Assembly: GCA_002483135.1 (NCBI GenBank)
Contig: DLHI01000033.1
Coordinates: 1 to 14,232, forward strand
Length of the DNA stretch: 14,232 nt
Reading direction: 5' to 3'
Source of the DNA: Hyphomonadaceae bacterium UBA7672
GTDB taxonomy: Bacteria > Pseudomonadota > Alphaproteobacteria > Caulobacterales > Hyphomonadaceae
Shown here: in pieces, positions 6,217 to 13,795 of the stretch
Layout of the letters: the number at the start of each line of letters is the position of its first letter
Position numbering within the stretch: position 1 is the first letter of the stretch
Translations under genes and position numbers: made by a program
Notes under the pieces: model-generated
Seen by the model: only the letters and a program-made list of their open reading frames with translations
What the model was told of the DNA's origin: nothing
Database searches by the model: none

Positions 6217-8373
6217 CTAGATCGAACCAGCCGCCTCGCGGATCGCCTGCTCAATCTGCCCGGGCGACAGCAAGCCATCGAGCTTCAAGGGTTCACCGCC
6301 AGAGGCCGGATAAATCAGATAGAACGGAATCCCGGCGGCGCCATGGCTCGCAAGTTCCTCGCCGATCACTTTGTCTTTGTTGGTCCAGTCCGCGATCAGG
6401 AACGCGGTGTTAGTATCGGCCATGGCCTTCTGGACCTCGGCTGATTTCAGCGTGGTGCTCTTGTTGACCTGGCAGGTAATGCACCATGTGGCGGTGAAGT
6501 CCACGAGGATCACGCGACCTTCGGAACGAAGCGTCGAAACCTCGTCGGGCGACCAGGGCGAGCCTTCAACCAGCAGCTGTTCCTTTGGGAGGTTCATCAG
6601 GACTGGAGCGGTCGCAAAGCCGCCGATCAGGAGGGCCGCGGCCACGCTGCGGCCGACGAGCCCCTGCCCATAACGGCGGGCCAGCCAGATCCCGAAGGCC
6701 AGCACGATGCCGCCGGCCAGCACGGCGAGGACGCCGTCCGCGCCTGCCTGCTTCGACAATACCCAGAGCAGCCACAGCGCCGTCAGGAACATCGGGAAAG
6801 CCAGCGCCTGCCGGAAGGTTTCCATCCAGCGGCCGGGTTTCGGGATGATCTTCGCGAAAGCCGGCGTGAAGCTGAGCAGCACCAGCGGCGCAGCGAGGCC
6901 GAGGCCGATGACGACAAAGACCAGCACGATCATCGGCGCCGGCTGGGTCAGGGCTACGCCAACGGCCGGGGCCATGAAGGGGCCGACGCAGGGGGCGCCG
7001 ACAAAGCCCGCCAGCAGGCCCGTGAAGAACGCGCCAGAGACCCCGCCCTTGTCGGCCATGTTGCCACCGATACCGGCGAGCGAGCCCCCGATCTCGAACA
7101 CGCCCAGCAAGTTGAGGCCGACCGCGAACATCACGAGCGCAAAGAGCGCCGTGACCCAGGAATACTGCAGCTGGAATCCGAAGCCGACCGCCGTGTCGCC
7201 GGCGGCCTTGAGCGCCACGAGGATCAGGCCGACCGCCGCGAAGCAGACGACAATGCCGGCGAGATAGGCGAGACCATGCCGACGGGACTCGGCCGGATCA
7301 TGCGCGGTGTGGACGAGCCCGGCTGCCTTGATGGTGAGCACCGGAAGCACGCAGGGCATGAGGTTCAGCACGAGGCCGCCAAGGAAGGCGAGACCGAGCA
7401 GGGTCGCAATGCCGCCGAAGTCCAGCGGGGCGGCGGGTGGCGCGGCGGCCGCAGCGGGATCGGCCTTCGTGCGGATGAACTCGCCGTCGGCGATGCCCTC
7501 CGGCAGCGGCTCATTCGCGGGGGCGATTTCCCAGCTCCTGTATGAGCCATCCTTGCCTTCGATGACCAGCAGCCCCTCGATCACGCTGGTCGGCGTTGCG
7601 AAGTCGGTCGCCCGCAGTTCGAGCGTGACGCCTTCGGTGCCGACTTTCGCGGGCTGTGTCGGGAAATGCTCGATGTGGGGACCGTTGGGGAAGAAGCGCA
7701 CGTCGGCGGCGTTCGCCATGGCCGAGGCGACGGCCGGATCGGCGACGCCAAGGCGGAAAATCTTGTCCACACGCTCGATGGCGGCACGGCCGGAGAGCTT
7801 CGCGGGGAGGTTTGCGAGCGCGCCGGCGATGATCTCGCCCGCCGCGTTGTCCGCTAAGGGCGCCGCCGCAACCGGAATGGACGTCGAGAGATTGATGGTT
7901 TCAAGAATGCAGATGTCGGCGCAGATCTGGTAGTCGAACGCTCCCCCGAGCGTGAGCGTGTCTCCGATCTTCGCATCGGCTGCGACCTTCACGTCGAACA
8001 GGAGGACAAGTTCGCCCTCGTAGGCATAGCTCATCAGAGGAACGAGCGGGATGGCGTGCGGCGGCGGGAAGCGGAAGTCGCCTGCAGTGATGGCGGGCGA
8101 GTTGGCCCACACGACGCTGGGCGGGAGGCCGCTGTCGCCGCCATTTTTCCAGTAGACGTGCCAGCCATCGGCCATGTCGAGCTTCAGGGCGCCGATAAAG
8201 GTGTCGCCGGGTGTGGCGGCGGAACGCTCGCTCATCAGCGTGCCGGTCAGGAGTTCGGTGCTGGCGGTTGGCTGGGCGGCGGCGGGCAGGATGGGCAGAG
8301 CGATCGCGAGAGCCAGCCCGGCCAGCAGGCGGAGACAGCCCAGGTAAAGCGAGCGGAGAGACAGCGCCTGCAA
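6217..8373 (-). CDS. Transmembrane thiol-disulfide reductase, DsbD/ScsB type
   Basis: The 718-residue inner-membrane protein carries electrons from cytoplasmic thioredoxin to periplasmic thiol proteins. Order of parts: signal peptide (1-33, PAAAQ), a periplasmic N-terminal domain with the cysteine pair C151/C155 (YQICADICI), an Ala/Pro linker near 304-317, a membrane domain of about eight helices (roughly 320-595) with the conserved LMPCVLPVL (C341) and GAPCVGPF (C462), and a C-terminal thioredoxin domain with ATWCITCQ (C631/C634). All three functional pairs are present. The large N-terminal domain resembles the ScsB-like branch, linked in some bacteria to copper tolerance, more than E. coli DsbD. 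The start must be TTG at 8373: a stop lies in frame two codons upstream, AAAGGGTG precedes it, and later starts would lose the signal peptide. It is followed by the redoxin gene. Confidence 0.93.
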   Translation of the reverse strand: MQALSLRSLYLGCLRLLAGLALAIALPILPAAAQPTASTELLTGTLMSERSAATPGDTFIGALKLDMADGWHVYWKNGGDSGLPPSVVWANSPAITAGDFRFPPPHAIPLVPLMSYAYEGELVLLFDVKVAADAKIGDTLTLGGAFDYQICADICILETINLSTSIPVAAAPLADNAAGEIIAGALANLPAKLSGRAAIERVDKIFRLGVADPAVASAMANAADVRFFPNGPHIEHFPTQPAKVGTEGVTLELRATDFATPTSVIEGLLVIEGKDGSYRSWEIAPANEPLPEGIADGEFIRTKADPAAAAAPPAAPLDFGGIATLLGLAFLGGLVLNLMPCVLPVLTIKAAGLVHTAHDPAESRRHGLAYLAGIVVCFAAVGLILVALKAAGDTAVGFGFQLQYSWVTALFALVMFAVGLNLLGVFEIGGSLAGIGGNMADKGGVSGAFFTGLLAGFVGAPCVGPFMAPAVGVALTQPAPMIVLVFVVIGLGLAAPLVLLSFTPAFAKIIPKPGRWMETFRQALAFPMFLTALWLLWVLSKQAGADGVLAVLAGGIVLAFGIWLARRYGQGLVGRSVAAALLIGGFATAPVLMNLPKEQLLVEGSPWSPDEVSTLRSEGRVILVDFTATWCITCQVNKSTTLKSAEVQKAMADTNTAFLIADWTNKDKVIGEELASHGAAGIPFYLIYPASGGEPLKLDGLLSPGQIEQAIREAAGSI

Positions 8374-8559
8374 TCGTCACCCTTTGCGTACGGCCCGAGA
8401 CGCCAAATTGAGCACTGGACGCTTAAGCCACAAGAGCCGCAGCCGATGGATTCGGCTGCGGCCCGCTGGTCTTCAAGTAAGGTGGTGAGGGAGCATGGTC
8501 CACCCTCCTCCCCGTATCGTGACGGTCCGTGCGCTCGCCTTGAAGCGAGTGCAAAAACC
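8374..8559. other. Spacer between sapC and dsbD with a strong hairpin
   Basis: No gene is seen. A perfect 11-base-pair stem (GCCGCAGCCGA 8436-8446 with TCGGCTGCGGC 8452-8462, loop TGGAT) lies about 100 bases downstream of sapC. On the minus strand it is followed by TCTTGTGGCTT, a weak U-tract, so it may act as a partial terminator between sapC and dsbD. A small CTCGC/GCGAG hairpin lies just after the sapC stop (near 8533-8548). Confidence 0.45.
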
Positions 8560-9348
8560 CTAGTTCGGCTGGGGAGCTGTCGCCAGCCGGCGCATGGTGC
8601 GCTGGATGACACGCTGCCAGTTCATCAGCGAGACCATGTGGGCGTAGACCGCCGCAAGGGCGCCCGTGTTGCGGATGTCCTGGAACTTGGCTTCCGGGAG
8701 AGCGTTCAGGCCCTCTTCGGAAATGGCCCAGTAGTCGGCGATCTTCTGCGTCGGACCGGGATTGCCCTGAGCGTCACGCGGCGTAAATGCCACCGACTTC
8801 TGTTCGAAGAGCGAGGCCTTGTCGAGCAGTTCGACGAACTCGACCGTGGCGCGGCGCTGGCGTTCGAATTCCTTGCAGAACTCGATCGCGTCCTGCGTGA
8901 ACTTCGAGGCGTTTTCGCCGTCGAAGAACTTCACGTCCGGCGAGTTGGAGACCATCTGGGCTTCGGTGTCGACGCAGAGGAGGAGCTTGTCGCTCTTCGG
9001 GTCGGACGCGAAGACGAACGGATAGCGGCGCACGAAGGCCGGCAGGTAGGTATCCGGGTCCGGCTGGCCGTTCGCGTCGATATACTCGTTCTCGTTCTGG
9101 CGAACGCCCATCACGGCGACCGGCGTCTTGTCGTTGCCGACGAAGATGATCGGATAGCAGGTGGCGGCGACGCCGAACTCGCTGACCGTGATCGGGACAG
9201 CGTGGGCTGTCTTGAGGAAGGAAAACGGGGCGGCGATCTGCTTCACGCCGAGATCGCGGTGCTTCTCGAGTGAGAGTGGCTCCGGCCTCCGGTAGAACAT
9301 GACCTGGCCGGTCAGTTCCGGCTGACCGCCTGGGGCTGGAGTGCTCAT
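8560..9348 (-). CDS. SapC family protein
   Basis: The 262-residue product matches the SapC family, named after a Campylobacter fetus S-layer export gene but widespread in proteobacteria that have no such layer; its function there is not established. Recognisable parts are the N-terminal FYRRPEPLSLEKHRDLGV, the central AVPITVSEFGVAATCYPIIF and PVAVMGVRQNENEYID, and YLPAFVRRYPFVFA. There is no signal peptide or membrane segment, so it is probably cytoplasmic or peripheral. The ATG start is well supported by CAGGAG seven bases upstream. It is divergent from the DUF885 gene and lies 186 bases upstream of dsbD on the same strand, separated from it by a hairpin. The family call is firm; no role can be read from the context. 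Confidence 0.88.
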   Translation of the reverse strand: MSTPAPGGQPELTGQVMFYRRPEPLSLEKHRDLGVKQIAAPFSFLKTAHAVPITVSEFGVAATCYPIIFVGNDKTPVAVMGVRQNENEYIDANGQPDPDTYLPAFVRRYPFVFASDPKSDKLLLCVDTEAQMVSNSPDVKFFDGENASKFTQDAIEFCKEFERQRRATVEFVELLDKASLFEQKSVAFTPRDAQGNPGPTQKIADYWAISEEGLNALPEAKFQDIRNTGALAAVYAHMVSLMNWQRVIQRTMRRLATAPQPN

Positions 9349-9377
9349 TAACTAGCTCCTGACTTGATGCTGGGCGG

Positions 9378-9406
9378 TGCTTATCGGAAAACTTCGTCAG
9401 CCTCAA
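9378..9406 (-). promoter_or_regulatory. Possible sapC promoter
   Basis: On the minus strand TTGAGG (plus 9401-9406) and TAAGCA (plus 9378-9383) are exactly 17 bases apart, about 30 bases before the sapC start. The -35 is fair, the -10 weak. The divergent DUF885 start codon lies close by, so regulatory signals for both genes must share this short stretch. Confidence 0.3.
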
Positions 9407-9420
9407 CCAGAGCGAATCGT

Positions 9421-11280
9421 ATGCAGCACAGTGGCCGGAAATTTCCAGCAAAGGCCCTGTTTTTGGGGCTTGCGGGCACATTCGCGGCAGCGTGCTCGCC
9501 ACCCGAAGTCGTTTCTGACCCCCAACTTGTGGCCCTTGTGGATCAAATGGGGAGCAGTGAGGCCCACCGCCGGCCCGAGGCGGCCGAGACGATGGGGCTG
9601 CCCGAAGCGCTGTTCGGGGGCAAGTACAGCGCCCTGCTGGATGACCGGTCCGGCGCTGCGATCGAGCGCAACCGGATAAACCGGCTGGGTCAGCTGGCGG
9701 CGCTGGAGGCCATAGACCCGGCGACGCTGGGGACTGACGCACGGCGGATGCGTGACGTCTCGGTATGGATGCTCACCGCGGTCGCGGCCGTGGATGCACA
9801 TGGCTATGGCTATGCCGATCTGGGACGCGCCGGACCATATGTTATCAGCTTTGCCGATGGCGCGTATACGGACCTTTCCAAGTTCATGACGCTGCATGCG
9901 CCGGTACGCTCGCGCGCGGATGCCAATGACTGGCTCGCCCGCCTCGACGGGCTGGACGAGGCGATGCGTGACGAGCGCCGGCGGTTCGAGACGGACATCG
10001 CCGCAGGCGCAGCGCCGCCTGCATCCGTCCTGCGCCGGACGCTGGCCAAAGCGCAGCAGCTGGCGCCGACCAATCCGCGCGAGCATCCGCTGGTGGCTTA
10101 CTTCATCGAGAGCCTGGCGCAGATCCCGGACATTCCGGTGGAAGAGATCGCAACCCTGCAGAAGAAGGCGACTGATCTGGTCGGCGGCGAGATCAAGGTC
10201 GAGTACGGCCGGCTGATCGACCTGTTGCAGAAGACACTGGCCGATGCGGCGGAGGAGCCCGGCGTGTGGCGGCTGAAGGATGGCCCGGCATACTATGCAG
10301 ACGCGCTGCGCCTCCACACGACGACCGACCTGTCGCCGAAGCAGTTGCACGATGCGGGCCTCAAGCTGGTCGTTGATCTTACGGCGGAGATCGATCCGCT
10401 GCTGACCGAACTTGGCCTCTCCGAGGGCAGCGTTGGCGCACGTTTGCGTACGCTGGCGAATGACCCAGCCTATCTGTTGCCGGACACACCCGAGGGGCGC
10501 ATCGCACTGCTGGCGACGCTGAAGGAGAAGGTCGACTGGGCGCAGAAGCAAACCGCGCGCGTGCTGCCCACCCCGCCAAAGGCGAAGGTGGATGTTCGCG
10601 AGGCGGCGCCGCTGACACAGGATTCGGCGTCGAGCGCCTTCTACAAGTCCGCCGCGCTGGACGGTTCGCGGCCAGCGATCGTCAACGTGAACCTGCGCTC
10701 GACGCTGGACTTTCCGACTTGGTCGCTGCCGACGCTGGCCTTCCACGAGGCGGTGCCGGGGCATCACATTCAGGCGGGGCTCGCGCGCGAACGCAACCAA
10801 GCGACTCTTAGCTATTTCATCAGCGTGCCCGCGTTCAGCGAGGGATGGGCGACATATGCCGAAGACCTTGCCGCCGAACTCGGTGCATATAAGGACGACC
10901 GGATCGGGCGGCTGGGATACCTGCAGGCGATGATCCAGCGGGCGGCGCGGCTGGTGGTGGATACGGGCATCCATGCCGAGAAATGGACGCGGCCACAGGC
11001 CATCGCCTACCTGCAGGACACGATCGGAATAAGTGCGGCGGAGGCGGAACTGGAGGTCGATCGCATGTCGATCTGGCCGGGGCTCGCCTGCAGCTACATG
11101 GCGGGGCGGGAAACGATCCGCCGCATGCGCATGGGGGCCGAACGCGAGTTGAAAGCCGCCTTTGATCTCAAGGCGTTTCACGAGGCGATCCTCCTTCCCG
11201 GGCCGCGGCCCCTGCCCGTTCTGGAGGCCGAGATCGCTGAATGGGTCGCCGCCAGACGCCCGGCGCCTCCGGTTGAATGA
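9421..11280 (+). CDS. DUF885 family putative zinc metallopeptidase, lipoprotein
   Basis: The product of 619 residues belongs to the DUF885 family of presumed zinc-dependent peptidases; a substrate cannot be read from the sequence. The metal site is visible as HEAVPGHH (442-449), a variant of the common HEGxPGHH, followed by FSEGWATYAEDLA, whose glutamate (E474) is the likely third ligand. The conserved C-terminal part (EVDRMSIWPGLACSYMAGRE) is intact, and the length is usual for the family. The N-terminus, MQHSGRKFPAKALFLGLAGTFAAAC, looks like a lipoprotein signal with a slightly atypical lipobox (AAAC), placing it in the envelope. I prefer the ATG at 9421 because it gives a normal signal peptide; in-frame TTG 9364 or ATG 9367 would give an overlong basic leader and have no better ribosome site. 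A VWA lipoprotein gene follows 84 bases later. Confidence 0.9.
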   Translation: MQHSGRKFPAKALFLGLAGTFAAACSPPEVVSDPQLVALVDQMGSSEAHRRPEAAETMGLPEALFGGKYSALLDDRSGAAIERNRINRLGQLAALEAIDPATLGTDARRMRDVSVWMLTAVAAVDAHGYGYADLGRAGPYVISFADGAYTDLSKFMTLHAPVRSRADANDWLARLDGLDEAMRDERRRFETDIAAGAAPPASVLRRTLAKAQQLAPTNPREHPLVAYFIESLAQIPDIPVEEIATLQKKATDLVGGEIKVEYGRLIDLLQKTLADAAEEPGVWRLKDGPAYYADALRLHTTTDLSPKQLHDAGLKLVVDLTAEIDPLLTELGLSEGSVGARLRTLANDPAYLLPDTPEGRIALLATLKEKVDWAQKQTARVLPTPPKAKVDVREAAPLTQDSASSAFYKSAALDGSRPAIVNVNLRSTLDFPTWSLPTLAFHEAVPGHHIQAGLARERNQATLSYFISVPAFSEGWATYAEDLAAELGAYKDDRIGRLGYLQAMIQRAARLVVDTGIHAEKWTRPQAIAYLQDTIGISAAEAELEVDRMSIWPGLACSYMAGRETIRRMRMGAERELKAAFDLKAFHEAILLPGPRPLPVLEAEIAEWVAARRPAPPVE

Positions 11281-11286
11281 CCTAAC

Positions 11287-11308
11287 TTACGTCTGTAATC
11301 CGACGTAA
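11287..11308. promoter_or_regulatory. Inverted repeat, possible operator before the VWA gene
   Basis: A 7-base perfect inverted repeat, TTACGTC-N8-GACGTAA, spans 11287-11308. Nested in it is TTAC-N4-GTAA (11287-11298), and GTAA recurs ten bases later (11305-11308), about one helical turn. The spacing resembles boxes of BlaI/CopY-type repressors (TTAC/GTAA dyads). It lies 56 bases before the VWA start codon, where a promoter is expected. Confidence 0.5.
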
Positions 11309-11364
11309 ACACGCCCCATTCGCCGGGCCTCATCGTCCCCATTGGAATCATCAAGGGGACAACC

Positions 11365-13143
11365 ATGAAACGCAATCACTTCGCCGCATTGGCCGCCGCA
11401 TCCGGCATCGCGCTCGTAACCTCTTTGGCCGCCTGCACGTCGGGCGCGCCGCCTGAATCCGGCGATCGACAATCGCGGACGGCTGGCCGCGGGCAGGTCG
11501 CCGACACGCCTGTAGCCGTGGACGAAGCAGAATCGCGGGACGTCGCCGTGGTGACCGGAAGCATGGTGGCGCCGTCCGTCATGGCGCCGCCTGCTCCGCC
11601 GCCGCCGATGGTTGGCATGCCCGCGCCGAAGATGGCGATGCCCTCGCCAGCGCAGATGGTTCCGCAGCCCCAGCCAGGCGATGTGGTGCGCGACAAGTAT
11701 GAGGACGTCGAGATCAATCCCGTGAAGGTGGTGGCCGAGGAGCCTGTCTCCACCTTCTCCATCGATGTCGACACGGCGAGCTATTCCAACGTTCGCCGCA
11801 TGATCAACCAGGGCTATCTGCCGCCGAAGGACGCGGTGCGGATCGAGGAGCTGATCAACTATTTCGACTATGAATACGCGCTGCCGAAATCGAAGTCGCA
11901 GCCGTTCGAGACGACGGTGAAGATCGTGCCCTCGCCCTGGGCCGAGGGGCGGCAGCTGATGCATGTCGCGATCCAGGGATACGACATCAAGCCCGAGGCG
12001 CGGCCGCCGCTGAATCTGACACTTCTCATCGACGTGTCGGGGTCGATGTCGGACCAGAACAAGCTGCCGCTGGCGGTGCAGTCGCTGAAACTGCTGGTGA
12101 ATGAGCTGACCGAGCAGGATACGGTCGCCATCGCGGTTTATGCGGGCGCGGCGGGCGCTGTGCTGGAGCCCACGTCTGGCGCGCAGAAGGAGAAGATCCT
12201 TGCGGCGCTTGATCGCCTGCAGGCGGGCGGATCGACGGCGGGCGGCGAAGGCATTCGCCTTGCCTACAGCCTTGCCAAGCAGAGCTATGACAAGGACGCG
12301 GTCAATCGCGTGATGCTGCTGAGCGATGGCGACTTCAACGTCGGCATCTATGATCCCGAGCAGCTGGAAGACTTCGTGAGCAGGGAGCGCGAGAGCGGCG
12401 TCTATCTTTCCATCCTCGGCTTTGGCGGCGGGAACTACAACGACCTGCTGATGCAGAAGCTGGCCCAGTCGGGCAATGGCATCGCGACTTATATCGATAC
12501 GCTGAACGAGGGCCGGAAGGTTCTGAACGATGATCTTTCCGGATCGATGTTCCCGATCGCGAACGACGTGAAGATCCAGATCGAGTTCAACCCGGCCAAG
12601 GTCGCCGAGTATCGGCTGATCGGATACGAGACGCGCATCCTCAACAAGGAAGACTTCAACAACGACAAGGTCGACGCCGGCGAGATCGGCGCGGGGACTT
12701 CGGTGACGGCGATCTACGAGATCACGCCGGTTGGATCGAAGGCCGTGCTGAATGATCCGAGCCGTTATCAGCCAGTGGCGACCCCGGTGGCGGGGGCGAC
12801 GAACGAGTTCGCGTTCCTGAAAATCCGCTACAAGATGCCTGGCGAGGACACCTCAAAACTGATCGACCGGCCGATCACGGCGGCGGACCAGGTGAGCGAC
12901 ATCTCGAAGGCGCCGGAAGCGACACGATTTGCGACATCGGTAGCGGGTTATGGATCGCTTTTGCGCGGGGACCCCTATCTCGATAAATCCTTCACGTGGG
13001 ACTCGGTGATCGAGCTGGCCAATGGGGCCAAGGGCAAGGATGAGTTCGGCTATCGCGCCGAGTTCGTGCAGCTGGCGCGCCTCGCCAAGACGGCGGCGAG
13101 CCAGCAGACGCTGAAGCCGGCGGGCGGCGGCGTCGGGCAGTAA
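11365..13143 (+). CDS. von Willebrand factor A domain lipoprotein, YfbK-like
   Basis: The 592-residue product has a lipoprotein signal with a canonical lipobox (SLAAC, C24), then a Pro/Met-rich linker (about 66-105), the VWA N-terminal domain (FSIDVDTASYSNVRRMI through ELINYFDYEY, 131-170), a VWA domain with an intact metal-ion site (DVSGS at 223-227, GGSTAGG at 288-294, LSDGD at 319-323), and a C-terminal DUF3520-type region (about 400-580). This is the YfbK-like architecture; the physiological role of these proteins is not established, but an intact MIDAS implies Mg-dependent ligand binding at the envelope. AAGGGGAC lies just upstream of the ATG at a good distance. A putative operator lies between it and the DUF885 gene, so it may have its own promoter. 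No dedicated terminator with a plus-strand T-run follows. Confidence 0.93.
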   Translation: MKRNHFAALAAASGIALVTSLAACTSGAPPESGDRQSRTAGRGQVADTPVAVDEAESRDVAVVTGSMVAPSVMAPPAPPPPMVGMPAPKMAMPSPAQMVPQPQPGDVVRDKYEDVEINPVKVVAEEPVSTFSIDVDTASYSNVRRMINQGYLPPKDAVRIEELINYFDYEYALPKSKSQPFETTVKIVPSPWAEGRQLMHVAIQGYDIKPEARPPLNLTLLIDVSGSMSDQNKLPLAVQSLKLLVNELTEQDTVAIAVYAGAAGAVLEPTSGAQKEKILAALDRLQAGGSTAGGEGIRLAYSLAKQSYDKDAVNRVMLLSDGDFNVGIYDPEQLEDFVSRERESGVYLSILGFGGGNYNDLLMQKLAQSGNGIATYIDTLNEGRKVLNDDLSGSMFPIANDVKIQIEFNPAKVAEYRLIGYETRILNKEDFNNDKVDAGEIGAGTSVTAIYEITPVGSKAVLNDPSRYQPVATPVAGATNEFAFLKIRYKMPGEDTSKLIDRPITAADQVSDISKAPEATRFATSVAGYGSLLRGDPYLDKSFTWDSVIELANGAKGKDEFGYRAEFVQLARLAKTAASQQTLKPAGGGVGQ

Positions 13144-13165
13144 ACTCCTTTCCTGCCTGAGGACC

Positions 13166-13239
13166 GGCCGCCTTGCGGCCAGCCCCCTCCGTCTCATCGC
13201 TTCGCGATGATCCACCTCCCCCAGCCTTGCTGGGGGAGG
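13166..13239. repeat. Intergenic palindromic repeat with three hairpins
   Basis: Three perfect hairpins, each with a three-base loop, lie in series: GGCCGC-CTT-GCGGCC (13166-13180), TCATCGC-TTC-GCGATGA (13194-13210) and CCTCCCCCAGC-CTT-GCTGGGGGAGG (13215-13239). The layout, with CCCCCTCCGTCTC and CCACCTCCCCC blocks between hairpins, is the style of dispersed intergenic repeats in alphaproteobacterial genomes. It may also help end transcription of the VWA gene. Only one copy is visible here. Confidence 0.65.
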
Positions 13240-13242
13240 ACT

Positions 13243-13282
13243 CAAAAAGAGTCGGGCCCTGCGGAGTGATCCGCAGGGCCCG
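13243..13282 (-). terminator. Strong intrinsic terminator of the small minus-strand gene
   Basis: A perfect 13-base-pair stem (CGGGCCCTGCGGA 13253-13265 with TCCGCAGGGCCCG 13270-13282, four-base loop) is followed on the minus strand by ACTCTTTTTGAG. It lies 85 bases downstream of the 119-residue gene. On the plus strand there is no T-run, so it is oriented for the minus strand. Confidence 0.88.
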
Positions 13283-13297
13283 CTTCCCGTCAGGCTG

Positions 13298-13342
13298 TTC
13301 GGTGTGGAGACCAGCGGAGACTGAACGCCCACGCACACCGAA
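13298..13342 (-). other. Long stem-loop in the 3' trailer of the small gene
   Basis: TTCGGTGTG (13298-13306) and CACACCGAA (13334-13342) form a perfect 9-base-pair stem around a 27-base loop. It lies between the stop codon of the 119-residue gene and its terminator, so the transcript ends in two stems. Confidence 0.5.
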
Positions 13343-13367
13343 TGACGAGGTCTTGTCGAACCAGCGC

Positions 13368-13727
13368 CTAGGCGGCGATGGGCATGTTCTCGAGAGCCGC
13401 TTCCGTGCCGGCGCCGAAGACCGGATCGAGGCCAGCGGCGAGATCGGCGGCTTCGCGGCGGCGGGCCGTGATGTCCATGTTGCGGCGGATGAAGATCGCC
13501 GTGGCGCCATAGCGGCGCGCTTCACGCCAGCGCCAGAAGGTGGCGACATCGCCCTCAGTGCCGCCCTGGTCGGCGACGCGGATGACGCGCCAGCCTTTAC
13601 CCTCGGGAGCAGCGAACAGGACGACGCCGGGGACCTTGGCCCAATCGGCTTCGGCGCCCATGCGCTCGAACCGGTAGGAGGCGCCGTTCGCGCCGCAGAA
13701 ATTGGCAACTCCGTTCGTCAGCGTCAT
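13368..13727 (-). CDS. Small protein of unknown function, possibly a degenerate GIY-YIG fold
   Basis: I do not recognise the 119-residue product with confidence. It has no signal peptide or membrane segment. Its layout recalls small GIY-YIG-like proteins: a strand PGVVLFA (33-39), a second strand GWRVIRVADQGG (45-56) where YIG-type residues would stand, a helix with WRWREARRYGATAIFI (65-80), an arginine/glutamate helix TARRREAADL (88-97) and DPVFG near the end. The catalytic tyrosines of active nucleases are absent, so if the fold is right it is likely inactive or a binding protein. The ATG start is supported by CGGAG about seven bases upstream and by a good promoter. The gene is monocistronic, converges on the VWA gene and is closed by a strong terminator. 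That it is a real gene is likely; the fold is inference. Confidence 0.72.
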   Translation of the reverse strand: MTLTNGVANFCGANGASYRFERMGAEADWAKVPGVVLFAAPEGKGWRVIRVADQGGTEGDVATFWRWREARRYGATAIFIRRNMDITARRREAADLAAGLDPVFGAGTEAALENMPIAA

Positions 13728-13750
13728 GTTCTTGCTCCGTTCTTTTCTCG

Positions 13751-13778
13751 TTTATATTCCCTTTTTGTTCTCACGCAA
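13751..13778 (-). promoter_or_regulatory. Promoter with LexA-box-like element
   Basis: On the minus strand TTGCGT (plus 13773-13778) and TATAAA (plus 13751-13756) are 16 bases apart, ending 23 bases before the ATG of the small gene, inside a locally AT-rich stretch. Within the spacer, plus-strand ATTC-N7-GTTC (13756-13770, with CCTTTTT between) differs by one base from GTTC-N7-GTTC, the LexA box of alphaproteobacteria. A repressor bound there would cover the -10 and spacer. Confidence 0.55.
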
Positions 13779-13795
13779 GATGGTTGGCGGAAGTT

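Noticed and set aside
8056..9273. Plus-strand frame (405 codons) opposite the dsbD start and sapC
   Set aside because: It spans two real genes and their spacer on the other strand; its translation has no family features.
8774..9742. Minus-strand frame (322 codons) covering the sapC start and the DUF885 5' end
   Set aside because: It is out of frame with sapC, crosses the divergent promoter region, and its translation is low-complexity.
9403..11181. Long minus-strand frame (592 codons) opposite the DUF885 gene
   Set aside because: An antisense shadow of a high-GC gene; the plus strand carries clear DUF885 motifs, while the antisense translation is Arg/Gln-rich with no domain.
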